Assembly: GCF_042681025.1 (NCBI RefSeq)
Contig: NZ_JBHUER010000009.1
Coordinates: 1 to 64,000, forward strand
Origin: Methylopila henanensis
GTDB lineage: Bacteria; Pseudomonadota; Alphaproteobacteria; Rhizobiales; Methylopilaceae
Reading direction: 5' to 3'
Length of the DNA stretch: 64,000 nucleotides
Below, piece by piece: positions 46,348 through 56,216 of this stretch. A program made the translations under genes and the position numbers. The notes under the pieces were generated by a model, which saw nothing but the letters and a program-made list of their open reading frames with translations, had not been told where the DNA came from and ran no database searches. Numbering within the stretch: the first letter of the stretch is position 1; each line of letters begins with the position of its first letter.

Positions 46348-47265
46348 TTATTCTCCGGCCTTGGCGATCGGGGCACGCTCCTGCTCCTCCATCTCGCGGA
46401 TGAAGCGGATCACGCCCGCGTAGTCCACGCCCCGCCCGCCGGCGTCGACGAAACGCTCGTAGAGCGCCGAGGCCGCGGCGCCGATCGGCGTCGGCGCGCC
46501 GGACGAACGCGCGCAGTCCTGCGACAGCCGGAGGTCCTTCGCCATCAGCTCCGCGGCGAAGCCTGGCCGGTAGTCGCGGTTGGCGGCCGAGCCCGGCACC
46601 GGGCCCGGAACCGGGCAATGGGTGGTGAGCGCGTAGCACTGGCCGGAGGCGTTCGAGGCCACGTCGAACAGCGCCTGCCGCGACAGGCCCAGGCTTTCGC
46701 CCAGGATGAAGGCCTCGCTGACCGCGATCATGCTGACGCCGAGGATCATGTTGTTGCAGATCTTGGCGGCGTCGCCGGCGCCTGGGCCGCCGCAATGGAC
46801 GATCCGCCGGCCCATGACGGCGAGCAGCGGCTGGCCCTTCGCGAAGGCTTGCTCCGAGCCGCCGACCATGAAGGTGAGCGTGCCGGCGGTCGCGCCCTCG
46901 ACCCCGCCGGAGACCGGCGCGTCGAGCGACAGCAGCCCGGCCTCGGCCGCGACGGCGTGGGCCCGCCGGGCGCTGTCCACGTCGATGGTCGAGCTGTCGA
47001 TCATCAGCGCGCCGGGCGCGAGCCGCGGCGCGACGCGGGTCCAGACGTCGACCACGGTCGCCCCGGCGTTGAGCATCGTCACCACGATGTCGGCGCCCGA
47101 GGCGGCGTCGCCCACGTCCGCCGCGATCGCGACGCCCTGGGCCGCGGCCTCGGCGCAGCGCGCCGCCGCGATGTCGTATCCCCGGACGGCGTGGCCGGCG
47201 CGGACGGCGTTCGCCGCCATCGGGGCGCCCATGTTGCCGAGGCCGATGAAGCCGATCTTCGCCAT
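46348..47265 (-). CDS. mmsB: 3-hydroxyisobutyrate dehydrogenase / beta-hydroxyacid dehydrogenase
   Basis: A 305-residue NAD(P)-dependent dehydrogenase. N-terminal Rossmann motif is GFIGLGNMGAPMAANAVRAG, followed by substrate motif DAPVSGGVEGATAGTLTFM and catalytic-Lys motif GAGDAAKICNNMILGVSM. It oxidises 3-hydroxyisobutyrate to methylmalonate semialdehyde in valine breakdown. The product's enzyme, MmsA, is encoded 2 kb away, across two LysR genes. It is divergent from the first LysR gene with 192 bp between starts. Confidence 0.92.
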   Translation of the reverse strand: MAKIGFIGLGNMGAPMAANAVRAGHAVRGYDIAAARCAEAAAQGVAIAADVGDAASGADIVVTMLNAGATVVDVWTRVAPRLAPGALMIDSSTIDVDSARRAHAVAAEAGLLSLDAPVSGGVEGATAGTLTFMVGGSEQAFAKGQPLLAVMGRRIVHCGGPGAGDAAKICNNMILGVSMIAVSEAFILGESLGLSRQALFDVASNASGQCYALTTHCPVPGPVPGSAANRDYRPGFAAELMAKDLRLSQDCARSSGAPTPIGAAASALYERFVDAGGRGVDYAGVIRFIREMEEQERAPIAKAGE

Positions 47266-47434
47266 GAGCCAGCGCCCTCCGTTGCTCGGACGGTCGCGGC
47301 CGCGCCGGCGCGCTCGTCGCGCGCAGCCCGTCGTCCCCATCCCGGCCGCCCGCTCTTATGGCGGATCGCGCCTTTGACGTTTCCTTCCCAAGGCGTAGCC
47401 TGCCGATTGCTGAGCGGCTACAGCCAAAATCACG

Positions 47435-47453
47435 GCATCCGTTGTGCGGAAAT
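47435..47453 (+). promoter_or_regulatory. 19-bp motif before lysR 1, shared with lysR 2
   Basis: GCATCCGTTGTGCGGAAAT ends 4 bp before the lysR 1 start codon. The identical 19 bases lie immediately before the lysR 2 start on the other strand. At lysR 1 only the right half of the palindrome is kept. Confidence 0.55.
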
Positions 47454-47457
47454 CGAC

Positions 47458-48354
47458 ATGAGCCAGACCCCGAACTGGGAGCATCTCAGGGCGTTCCTGA
47501 GCGTCGCCCGCGCCGGCACGCTGTCGGGAGCCGCCGTCGCCCTCGGCGTCAAGCACTCCACGGTGAGCCGCCACGTGACCGCGCTTGAGGAGGCGACCCG
47601 GGCGCGGCTGTTCGAGCGGACGCCGTCCGGCCTCGCGCTGACGCCCGCCGGCGAGCGGCTGCTGGAGGCGGCGGAGGCGGTCGAGAACCAGATCCATCTG
47701 GCGCAGGAGGAGATCGGCGGCCGCGACCTCTCGGCCGGCGGCTCTGTGCGCATCGGCGCGCCGGACGGCGTCGGCGCCTTCTTCCTCGCGCCGCGGCTGC
47801 CCGCGCTCACGGAGCGCTACCCCAACCTCACGCTGCAGCTCGTCGCCATGCCGCGGGTGTTCAACCTGACCAAGCGCGAGGCCGACCTCGCCATCGTGCT
47901 GTCGCTGCCCGAGCAGGGCCGGCTCGCCACGCGGAAGCTCACGGACTACGCCCTCGGCGTGTTCGCGAGCCGAGCCTATCTCGACGCCGCCCCGCCGATC
48001 CGGGTCCCCGCCGACCTGCGCCGCCACCGCTTCATCGACTACATCGACGACCTGATCTTCACGACCGAGCTCGACTATCTCGACGAGGCCGCCCGCGGCG
48101 CGCGCGCGAGCCTGCAGAGCTCCAACATCATCGCGCAGATGAACGCCGCGCGCGGCGGCGGCGGGCTGGTGGTGCTGCCGCGCTTCCTCGCCGCCCAGTT
48201 CCCGGATCTCGCGCCGGTGCTGAAGAACTCGGTCCGGCTCAAGCGCTCGTGGTGGCTCGTGGTGCACGAGTCCCAGCGCGACATCGCCCGGGTGCGGATC
48301 GTGATGGACTACATCGCCGACCAGTTCTGGCAGGCGCGGGAGCTGTTCCAGTGA
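47458..48354 (+). CDS. LysR family transcriptional regulator 1
   Basis: A 298-residue LysR regulator. The winged helix-turn-helix is in residues 1-60 (NWEHLRAFLSVARAGTLSGA, then VKHSTVSRHVTALEE), and the effector domain starts near VRIGAPDGVGAFFLAPRL. It is divergent from mmsB, so control of valine catabolism is likely. A paralogue, LysR 2, is encoded tail-to-tail 4 bp away and shares PDWDHLR-like N-terminus and the VRIGAPDG block. Start ATG 47458 follows the shared 19-bp motif. Confidence 0.9.
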   Translation: MSQTPNWEHLRAFLSVARAGTLSGAAVALGVKHSTVSRHVTALEEATRARLFERTPSGLALTPAGERLLEAAEAVENQIHLAQEEIGGRDLSAGGSVRIGAPDGVGAFFLAPRLPALTERYPNLTLQLVAMPRVFNLTKREADLAIVLSLPEQGRLATRKLTDYALGVFASRAYLDAAPPIRVPADLRRHRFIDYIDDLIFTTELDYLDEAARGARASLQSSNIIAQMNAARGGGGLVVLPRFLAAQFPDLAPVLKNSVRLKRSWWLVVHESQRDIARVRIVMDYIADQFWQARELFQ

Positions 48355-48358
48355 GCCG

Positions 48359-49261
48359 TCAGCCGCCCTCATAGGGCAGGAAGCGGGCGCGGCGCTCGCG
48401 GAACAGCGAGGCGAGGAAGGCCCGGCAGGTCGCGATCCGCGCCGCGCCGTGGGTGTCGGCGTGGCTCATCATCCAGTAGGCGCGGCGGAAGCTGATCTCC
48501 GGCAGGACGCGGACGAGGCCGGGATCGCCCGCGGCGGCGAAGTCGTGCAGCACGCCGATGCCGGCGCCGGCGCGGATCGCCTCCATCTGGCCGACGACGC
48601 TCGCGCAGCGGAACAGCCGCCCGGCGCCGTCCTCGAGCGCGGTCGCGTAGTCGAGCGCGGCGGCGTAGAGGAAGTCCTCGACCCCCGTCACCACCGCGTG
48701 GCGCGATAGCGCCTCGCGGGTCTCCGGCCTCCCGGCGCGGGCGAGATAGGCGGGCGCGGCGTAGACCCCGAGGCTGTAGTCGCCGAGCTTCGCCGCGATC
48801 AGCCGGCCGTGGGTCGGCCGGTCGAGCCCGATCGCGATGTCCGCCTCGCGCCGCGACAGCGAGAAGGTGCGCGGCAGCGGCACCAGCTCGATCGCGAGGC
48901 CGGGATGGCGCTCGGCGAACGCGCCGAGCTCGGCCGCCAGCAGCAGGTTGCCGAGCCCGTCCGGCGCGCCGATGCGCACCGGCCCGGCGACCTCCGCCTC
49001 CCCCGCCCGCATGGAGGAGGCGAGTTGCAGCAGCTCGGTCTCCATCCGCTCCGCGACCGGCACGAGCCGCTCGCCCGCCGGCGTCAGCGCCGAGCCGGAG
49101 GGCCGCCGCTCGAACAGCGTCGCCCCCATGTCCGCCTCCAGCGCGTCGAGCCGGCGGGCGACGGTGGTGTGGTTCAGCCCGAGCGCCCGGGCGGCCCCGA
49201 GAAGCTGGCCCTTGCGCGCCACGGCAAGGAAGACGCGCAGATGGTCCCAGTCCATGTTCAT
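48359..49261 (-). CDS. LysR family transcriptional regulator 2
   Basis: A 300-residue LysR regulator with HTH at the N-terminus (DWDHLRVFLAVARKGQLLGA, LNHTTVARRLDALEA) and effector domain from VRIGAPDGLGNLLLAAEL. It is divergent from mmsA and convergent with its paralogue LysR 1. ATG 49261 (MNMDWDH) is preferred over ATG 49255 and the TTG further up, because a perfect palindrome carrying the GCGGAA Shine-Dalgarno-like sequence ends directly before it. Confidence 0.9.
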   Translation of the reverse strand: MNMDWDHLRVFLAVARKGQLLGAARALGLNHTTVARRLDALEADMGATLFERRPSGSALTPAGERLVPVAERMETELLQLASSMRAGEAEVAGPVRIGAPDGLGNLLLAAELGAFAERHPGLAIELVPLPRTFSLSRREADIAIGLDRPTHGRLIAAKLGDYSLGVYAAPAYLARAGRPETREALSRHAVVTGVEDFLYAAALDYATALEDGAGRLFRCASVVGQMEAIRAGAGIGVLHDFAAAGDPGLVRVLPEISFRRAYWMMSHADTHGAARIATCRAFLASLFRERRARFLPYEGG

Positions 49262-49262
49262 A

Positions 49263-49285
49263 TTTCCGCACAACGGATGCGGAAA
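49263..49285. promoter_or_regulatory. perfect palindrome at the lysR 2 start (candidate LysR operator)
   Basis: TTTCCGCA-CAACGGA-TGCGGAAA is an 8-bp perfect inverted repeat with a 7-bp centre. It lies one base before the lysR 2 start codon and 85 bp before the mmsA start. Dyads of this size in a lysR-target divergent region are typical operator candidates and suggest autoregulation. Confidence 0.6.
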
Positions 49286-49370
49286 CTATGCCGTTGATGT
49301 GCGCCTGCGCAACAATGAAGCTGCGGTTCAAGGCCGGCGCCGTTTCGAGCGCCGCCGATAGGAGGATGCC

Positions 49371-50867
<1,497 letters not shown>

Positions 50868-50874
50868 GGCCGCC

Positions 50875-51864
50875 TCAGAGCGCCCGTATCTCCGCGACGA
50901 GAGCGTCCGCGACCGTGAGCCCCGCGGTCGCGGCCTTCGCGCGCGCTGCGAGCCGGCGGGCGCCGGGCAGCCGCGCCCCGGCCTGGGCCTCGATCGCCGC
51001 GGCCAGAACCGCGAAGCGGGCGGGGCCGGCGTCCGAGAACGCCGCGGGATCGAAGGCGAGCAGGAGCTGCCCGGTCCCGGGCGGCCCGCCCTTGTCGTCC
51101 AGGAAGGACGAGGCCTCGCCGGCGTAGTTCGCGCCGGTCATCCCCGCCGCCAGCAGCTCCACCATCAGCGCCAGCGCGACGCCCTTGGCGTCGCCGGCGG
51201 GCGCCATGGTCCCGCCGAGCGCGGCGTCCGGATCGGTCGTCGGCCGCCCTTGCGCGTCGAAGGCCCAGCCCTCGGGGATCGGCTCACCCTTCTGCTTCGC
51301 CGCCATAATGTTTCCGCGCGCGACCCTGGACAGCGAGAGGTCGACCACGATCGGGGCCCGCCCCGGCCGCGGACAGGCGAAGGCGATCGGGTTGGTGCCG
51401 AACACCGGCATCGCGCCGCCCCAGGGCGCCATGGCGGCCGGGGTGTTGGCGAACAGCAGCGCGACGAGCCCCTGATCGGCCAGCGCTTCGACGGGGCGGC
51501 CGGCCGCCCCGCAGTGATGCGAGCGGAAAAGCGACGCCGCCGCGATCCCTTGCGCCCGCGCGACCGCCGGCAGCTCGGCGACCGCGAGGTCGAGCGCGGG
51601 ATAAGCGAAGCCTTCCGCAGCGTCGATCCGAAGCGCGCCCGGCCGCGGCCGGGCGAGAGTCGGCGTCGCGTCGCCGCGCACCTTGCCGGCGCGAAGCTGG
51701 CCCGCGTAGCCCGGAACCCGCGACAGGCCATGGCCCTTCAGCCCGTCGGCCTCGGCGCCGGCCAGCGCGCGGGCGACGCTGTCCGCGACAGGCGCCGACG
51801 CGCCGTTGCGCTCCAGGGCGCCGGCCGCGAGCGCCATGGCCTCGTCGAGGGTGAGAACGGCCAT
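50875..51864 (-). CDS. Ldh family oxidoreductase (malate/L-lactate/ureidoglycolate dehydrogenase type)
   Basis: A 329-residue NAD(P)-dependent 2-hydroxyacid dehydrogenase of the type 2 Ldh family. DGLKGHGLSRVPGYAGQLRAG, SHHCGAAGRPVEALADQGLVAL, FGTNPIAFACPRPG and GDAKGVALALMVELLAAGM are characteristic. The natural substrate is unclear (malate, lactate, delta-piperideine carboxylate and others occur in the family). It is convergent with mmsA, 7 bp apart. Confidence 0.88.
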   Translation of the reverse strand: MAVLTLDEAMALAAGALERNGASAPVADSVARALAGAEADGLKGHGLSRVPGYAGQLRAGKVRGDATPTLARPRPGALRIDAAEGFAYPALDLAVAELPAVARAQGIAAASLFRSHHCGAAGRPVEALADQGLVALLFANTPAAMAPWGGAMPVFGTNPIAFACPRPGRAPIVVDLSLSRVARGNIMAAKQKGEPIPEGWAFDAQGRPTTDPDAALGGTMAPAGDAKGVALALMVELLAAGMTGANYAGEASSFLDDKGGPPGTGQLLLAFDPAAFSDAGPARFAVLAAAIEAQAGARLPGARRLAARAKAATAGLTVADALVAEIRAL

Positions 51865-51901
51865 GGTCCGGGCTCCCGCAGCGCGCGCCGACGCGCCGTC
51901 T

Positions 51902-53194
51902 TCAGAGGATGAAGCGGCTGAGGTCGGCGTTCTTCGCGAGGTCGCCGACATACTTGCGCACGTAAGCGCCGTCGACCGTCACCGTCTGGCCGCCCATGTC
52001 GGCGGCGGTGAAGCTGATCTCGTCGAGCACCCGCTCCATCACCGTCTGCAGTCTGCGCGCGCCGATGTTCTCGACCGTCGAGTTGACCTCGACCGCCACG
52101 TCGGCGAGCGCGTCGATGCCGTCGGGCGTGAACGCCAGCGTCACGTTCTCGGTCGCCAGCAGCGCCACATACTGCTTCACGAGGCTCGCTTCCGTGTCGT
52201 CGAGGATGCGGACGAAATCCTCGCGGGTCAGCGCGTTGAGCTCCACGCGGATCGGCAGCCGGCCCTGCAGCTCCGGCAGCAGGTCGGACGGCTTCGCCAC
52301 ATGGAACGCGCCGGAGGCGATGAACAGGATGTGGTCGGTCTTCACCGGCCCGTGCTTGGTCGCGACCGTGGTGCCCTCGATCAGCGGCAGGAGGTCGCGC
52401 TGCACGCCTTCCCGGCTGACGTCCCCGGCGCGGCCCTCGCGGGCGCAGATCTTGTCGATCTCGTCGAGGAACACGATGCCGGCGTTCTCCACCGTGCGCA
52501 CCGCCTCGGCGACCAGGCTCTCCTGGTCGAGCAGCTTGTCGCTCTCGTCGGCGATGAGCTGCTCGTAGCTGTCCTTGACCGTGACGCGGCGGGTCTTCTT
52601 CTGGCCGCCGAGGCCTTTGAACATCTCGCCGAGCGAGATCATGCCGACCTGGCCCGGCATGCCGGGGATCTCCATCGCCGCGGGGCCGGAGGCCGCCACC
52701 TCGATCTCGATCTCCTTGTCGTCCATGTCGCCGTCGCGCAGCTTCTTGCGGAAGCTCTCGCGGGTCGCCGGGCTCGCGGTCGCGCCGACGAGCGCGGTCA
52801 GCACCCGCTCCTCCGCCGCCATGTGCGCCTTGGCCTGCACGTCCTTGCGCTTCTGCTCGCGCGTCAGGCCGATCGCGACCTCGACGAGGTCGCGCACGAT
52901 CTGCTCCACGTCGCGGCCGACATAGCCGACCTCGGTGAACTTGGTGGCCTCCACCTTCAGGAACGGCGCGTTCGCGAGCTTCGCCAGACGGCGCGAGATC
53001 TCGGTCTTGCCGACGCCGGTCGGCCCGATCATCAGGATGTTCTTGGGCTGCACCTCTTCGCGCAGGTGGCCCTGAAGCTGCAGACGCCGCCAGCGGTTCC
53101 GAAGCGCGATCGCGACCGCGCGCTTGGCGTCGCGCTGGCCGACGATGTGCCGGTCGAGCTCGGAGACGATTTCGCGAGGGGAAAGGTCGGTCAT
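51902..53194 (-). CDS. hslU: ATP-dependent protease ATPase subunit HslU
   Basis: A 430-residue AAA+ unfoldase that feeds proteins to HslV. Walker A is GPTGVGKT (57-64) and Walker B is GIVFLDEIDKIC. The I domain lies between them, and the C-terminal DLSRFIL inserts into HslV pockets. It lies 10 bp after the GNAT gene in hslV-GNAT-hslU. Confidence 0.97.
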   Translation of the reverse strand: MTDLSPREIVSELDRHIVGQRDAKRAVAIALRNRWRRLQLQGHLREEVQPKNILMIGPTGVGKTEISRRLAKLANAPFLKVEATKFTEVGYVGRDVEQIVRDLVEVAIGLTREQKRKDVQAKAHMAAEERVLTALVGATASPATRESFRKKLRDGDMDDKEIEIEVAASGPAAMEIPGMPGQVGMISLGEMFKGLGGQKKTRRVTVKDSYEQLIADESDKLLDQESLVAEAVRTVENAGIVFLDEIDKICAREGRAGDVSREGVQRDLLPLIEGTTVATKHGPVKTDHILFIASGAFHVAKPSDLLPELQGRLPIRVELNALTREDFVRILDDTEASLVKQYVALLATENVTLAFTPDGIDALADVAVEVNSTVENIGARRLQTVMERVLDEISFTAADMGGQTVTVDGAYVRKYVGDLAKNADLSRFIL

Positions 53195-53204
53195 GTCATT
53201 TTCC

Positions 53205-53702
53205 TCAAGCCCGATCCCTGGCCATCAGCACCGCGGGACCGTCTTCCGTATGGATCAGTCTTTCCCGTCGAAACCCGGCCATTTCATAGGCCCGGATCGC
53301 GACGGCGTTGTCAGGATGAGGGTCGGTCACGACCCTCGGGGCGCCCGCAGCGAACAACGTCGCCACGAAAACCTCGGTCAGCGCGGGGCCATGCCCTTTG
53401 CCGACGAGGTCCGGCGCGCCGATGAACTGGTCGATCCCCTTCGATCCCGCGGGCTGGCCCTCCAGTGCCCCGAAGTCGAACGGTCCATAGGCCTGGACAT
53501 AGCCGGACGGCCGACCGTCGATCGAGACGATGCTGAGCGCCATGCGCGGCTCCGAAAGATCTTCGCGGATCGACGCCAGCTGCTGGTCGGGATCGCCCCA
53601 CCACCGCGCCACGTGCGGTTCGCGCAGCCAGCCGGCGATCTGCGGGAGATCGTCGGGCGTGACCACGCGAAACGCGTAGGCCGCCGGAGCGCGTGGGATC
53701 AT
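53205..53702 (-). CDS. GNAT family N-acetyltransferase (AAC(6')-like)
   Basis: A 165-residue acetyltransferase between hslV and hslU. FRVVTPDDLPQIAGWLREPHVARWWGD, GIDQFIGAPDLVGKGHGPALT and the C-terminal NAVAIRAYEMAGFRRE are typical of the AAC(6')/RimJ-like branch. Chromosomal copies at this locus are common in Rhizobiales, and resistance to aminoglycosides is not implied. It overlaps the hslV stop by 4 bp. Confidence 0.88.
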   Translation of the reverse strand: MIPRAPAAYAFRVVTPDDLPQIAGWLREPHVARWWGDPDQQLASIREDLSEPRMALSIVSIDGRPSGYVQAYGPFDFGALEGQPAGSKGIDQFIGAPDLVGKGHGPALTEVFVATLFAAGAPRVVTDPHPDNAVAIRAYEMAGFRRERLIHTEDGPAVLMARDRA

Positions 53703-54247
53703 CCCACCGTCTCCAGGCTCTCCACCGTCAGGTTGGCGTTGGTGTAGACGCAGATGTCGGCCGCGATCTTCATCGACTTGCGCACGATCGCCTCGGCGTC
53801 GAGCTCAGTGTCGGCGAGCGCGCGGGCGGCGGACAGCGCGTAGTTGCCGCCGGAGCCGATGGCGGCGACGCCGTCCTCGGGCTCAAGCACGTCGCCGGTG
53901 CCGGTGATGACGAGCGCCACATGCTTGTCGGCGACAAGCATCATGGCCTCCAGCCGGCGGAGATAGCGGTCGGTGCGCCAGTCCTTGGCGAGCTCGACCG
54001 CGGCGCGCAGAAGCTGGCCGGGATACTGTTCGAGCTTCTGCTCGAGCCGCTCGAACAACGTGAAGGCGTCGGCGGTCGCGCCGGCGAAACCGGCGATGAC
54101 CTCGCCCTTGGCGATGCGGCGGACCTTCTTCGCGGTCGCCTTGAGCACGGTCTGGCCGAGCGTGACCTGGCCGTCGCCGCCGATGACCACCTTGCCGCCC
54201 TTGCGGACGAGCACGATCGTGGTCCCGTGAAGGATGATGTCGGACAT
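53699..54247 (-). CDS. hslV: ATP-dependent protease proteolytic subunit HslV
   Basis: A 182-residue threonine peptidase. The propeptide MSDIILHG is removed to expose T9 (TTIVLVRKGGKVVIGGDGQV). GFAGATADAFTLFERLE and AIGSGGNYALSAARAL are conserved. It forms the double-ring core capped by HslU. ATG 54247 is chosen because homology begins there. A long inverted repeat lies 7 bp before the start. Confidence 0.97.
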   Translation of the reverse strand: MSDIILHGTTIVLVRKGGKVVIGGDGQVTLGQTVLKATAKKVRRIAKGEVIAGFAGATADAFTLFERLEQKLEQYPGQLLRAAVELAKDWRTDRYLRRLEAMMLVADKHVALVITGTGDVLEPEDGVAAIGSGGNYALSAARALADTELDAEAIVRKSMKIAADICVYTNANLTVESLETVG

Positions 54248-54254
54248 GAAAGCT

Positions 54255-54293
54255 CCGGGGGAATGACTGGAGCTCAGGTATGCATTCCCCCGG
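54255..54293 (-). promoter_or_regulatory. 11-bp inverted repeat in the hslV leader
   Basis: In mRNA sense CCGGGGGAATG and CATTCCCCCGG are perfect complements separated by 17 nt. The last two G residues of the right arm form the start of GGAG, the only Shine-Dalgarno-like sequence, which is 5 nt from the ATG. The hairpin would partly mask the ribosome binding site. It could instead be a protein operator. Confidence 0.5.
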
Positions 54294-54304
54294 GCCATGA
54301 AAAG

Positions 54305-54361
54305 GGCGGCGCTCCCCCCTGTCCCGGCTCAGGGCCGGGACAAGAACGATGCGGCGCTCCC
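54305..54361. repeat. palindrome with flanking direct repeats between dps and hslV
   Basis: TGTCCCGGC / GCCGGGACA (54320-54328 and 54334-54342, TCAGG loop) is flanked by direct copies of GCGGCGCTCCCC. It lies just past the dps stop and looks like another interspersed intergenic repeat. Confidence 0.55.
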
Positions 54362-54368
54362 CGCCCAC

Positions 54369-54893
54369 TCAGGCGCCGCGGCTGGTCTCGAACAGGAACC
54401 AGGCGCGCTTCTCGGCCTGGTCAATCCAGTTCTCGATCAGGCTCGCGGTCGCGACGTCGTCGTGCTCGTCGGCGAGGCTGTGAACCTCGCGCAGGCGCTT
54501 GACGTGGTCGAGATTGTCCTCGCGCAGCTCGGCCAGCATGTCCTGCGGCGTCACGAAATCGGCGTCGTTGTCCTTGACCCGCTGCAGGCGCCCGATGTGC
54601 CCGACCGAACGGATCGTCGTGCCGCCGATCTTGCGCACGCGCTCGGCGATGTCGTCGGTGGAGGCGAGGATTTCGGCCGCCTGGTCGTCCAGCAGCAGGT
54701 GATAGTCGCGGAAATGCGGGCCGCTGACGTGCCAGTGGAAGTTCTTGGTCTTGAGGAACAGCGCGAAGGTGTCGGCGAGGATCGCGTTCATCGCGCCCTG
54801 CAGATCGCGGATCGCGTTGGAGCCGAGGTCGGTCGGCGTCGCGAGCGCCGCCTTCTTGCGCGCCTTGACGTCGTCAGACGGTTTCTTGGCCAT
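54369..54893 (-). CDS. dps: Dps family DNA-binding ferritin-like protein
   Basis: A 174-residue Dps that stores iron and protects DNA in stress. Ferroxidase residues lie in KTKNFHWHVSGPHF and FRDYHLLLDDQAAEI...DDIAERVRKIGG (H53, H65, D69 and following acids). The N-terminus is Lys-rich (MAKKPSDDVKARKKAAL), suited to DNA binding. ATG 54893 is preferred over GTG 54902 because AGGTGA lies 5 bp before it. Confidence 0.92.
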   Translation of the reverse strand: MAKKPSDDVKARKKAALATPTDLGSNAIRDLQGAMNAILADTFALFLKTKNFHWHVSGPHFRDYHLLLDDQAAEILASTDDIAERVRKIGGTTIRSVGHIGRLQRVKDNDADFVTPQDMLAELREDNLDHVKRLREVHSLADEHDDVATASLIENWIDQAEKRAWFLFETSRGA

Positions 54894-55020
54894 GACAGTC
54901 ACCTGATGCAGACCGGCCCCAATGCCGGCGTATCCCTCAAGTAGAGGCCAGGACGATCACGTCGATGTGTCGCCCGCGCGCGCCGCGCATGCGCCATGCG
55001 GCCTTGTAGGGACGGGCCGT

Positions 55021-55050
55021 TGGCCTTGCGCGCGCCGCCGTGCTATCGAC
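55021..55050 (+). promoter_or_regulatory. possible promoter of the his cluster
   Basis: TTGGCC (55021-55026) and TATCGA (55045-55050) are 18 bp apart, 53 bp before hisB. This is a weak match and is offered only as a candidate. Confidence 0.25.
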
Positions 55051-55102
55051 CGCGCGTTTCCATGACAGCTTCGCGACGGAACGCGCGATCAACGAGGCTC
55101 CC

Positions 55103-55696
55103 ATGCGCCGCGCCGAGGTGACCCGGACGACCGCAGAGACCGACATCACCCTCACGCTCGACCTCGACGGGACGGGCGCGAGCCGGATCGAGACCGGCGT
55201 CGGCTTCTTCGACCACATGCTCGAGCTGCTCGCCCGCCACGCGATGATCGACCTCGACGTGACGGCCAACGGCGACACCCATGTGGACTTCCACCACACC
55301 GTGGAGGACGTCGGCATCGCGCTCGGCCAAGCCGTGCGCCGGGCGCTGGGCGACATGAAGGGCCTGACGCGCTACGCCGACGTCGCGATGCCGATGGACG
55401 AGGCCCTGACCCGCGTCGCGATCGACGTCTCGGGCCGCCCGTTCCTGGTCTGGCGCACGGAGTTTCCGGCGCCGAAGGTCGGCGAGTTCGACACCGAGCT
55501 GGTGCGCGAGTTCTTCCAGGCCTTCGCCACCCACGCCGCGGTGACGCTGCATGTGGAGACGCTCTACGGCGCCAACGCGCACCACATCGCCGAAAGCTGC
55601 TTCAAGGGTCTCGCCCGCGTGCTGAAGAACGCGCTGGCGCTCGACCCGCGGGCCGGCGACCGCCTGCCCTCGACCAAGGGCCGCATCGGCGACTGA
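55103..55696 (+). CDS. hisB: imidazoleglycerol-phosphate dehydratase
   Basis: A 197-residue HisB catalysing the sixth step of histidine synthesis. Metal-binding motifs are FFDHMLELLARHAMIDL, DFHHTVEDVGIALGQA, and HHIAESCFKGLARVL. It is the stand-alone dehydratase, without the phosphatase half found in enterobacteria. ATG 55103 (MRRAEVTRTT) is chosen by homology and follows GAGG. First gene of hisB-DUF2628-hisH-hisA. Confidence 0.96.
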   Translation: MRRAEVTRTTAETDITLTLDLDGTGASRIETGVGFFDHMLELLARHAMIDLDVTANGDTHVDFHHTVEDVGIALGQAVRRALGDMKGLTRYADVAMPMDEALTRVAIDVSGRPFLVWRTEFPAPKVGEFDTELVREFFQAFATHAAVTLHVETLYGANAHHIAESCFKGLARVLKNALALDPRAGDRLPSTKGRIGD

Positions 55697-55718
55697 CTTC
55701 ATCTGCTGAGGTTCGATC

Positions 55719-56216
55719 TTGAACACCTGGCTGATCTATGAGCCGCCCGGCGGCGCGGCCCGCACCCTCGAGGACGCCGAGCGCTTCGTAAGCCTGCGCG
55801 AGGGCTTCTCGAAGGGCGCGTTCCTGTTCCCGCTCGTCTGGCTGATCTGGCAGCGCTGCTGGCTGGCGCTCGCGCTCTATCTCGCCGCGGCGGTCGCGCT
55901 GGCGCTGGTCGCGAACCTGCTGTCGCTCCGAAGCGGCGAGGCGATCCTGCTGGCGCTGCTGCCGAACCTCGCCGTCGGCTTCGAGGCCGCCTGGCTGCGC
56001 GCCCGGTCGCTGGAGCGGCGGGGCTACCGCTTCGTCGCCGCGCTGATGGCCCGTTCGCGCGACGAGGCCGAGGCGCATTTCTTCGCCGAATGGTCCGCGG
56101 ACGCCCACGACCCCGCGCCTGCGCCCCGCCCGTCGGCGGGTCCCGCCGCGGCCTATCGCCCGGCCGCCTCCGGCGGCGTGCTCGGCCTGTTCCCGCAGCC
56201 CGGAGCGGCGCGGTGA
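55719..56216 (+). CDS. DUF2628 domain membrane protein
   Basis: A 165-residue membrane protein starting at TTG 55719, which has GAGG 7 bp upstream and no in-frame ATG near. DUF2628 features are the N-terminal EDAERFVSLREGFSKGAFLFPLVWLIW and three hydrophobic segments up to about residue 90. The tail is Ala/Pro-rich. It is regularly found between hisB and hisH in Rhizobiales with no known role in histidine synthesis. It overlaps hisH by 4 bp. Confidence 0.85.
   Translation: MNTWLIYEPPGGAARTLEDAERFVSLREGFSKGAFLFPLVWLIWQRCWLALALYLAAAVALALVANLLSLRSGEAILLALLPNLAVGFEAAWLRARSLERRGYRFVAALMARSRDEAEAHFFAEWSADAHDPAPAPRPSAGPAAAYRPAASGGVLGLFPQPGAAR

Noticed and set aside
45175..47457. A plus-strand frame continuous with lysR 1 that would make a protein of over 1000 residues.
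   Set aside because: The upstream part is antisense to the binding-protein and mmsB genes and has no domain. LysR homology begins at 47458.
53205..53702. The AAC(6')-like gene as an acquired aminoglycoside resistance gene.
   Set aside because: It is embedded with 4-bp and 10-bp junctions in hslV-hslU, an ancestral arrangement in Rhizobiales, with no mobile element nearby.
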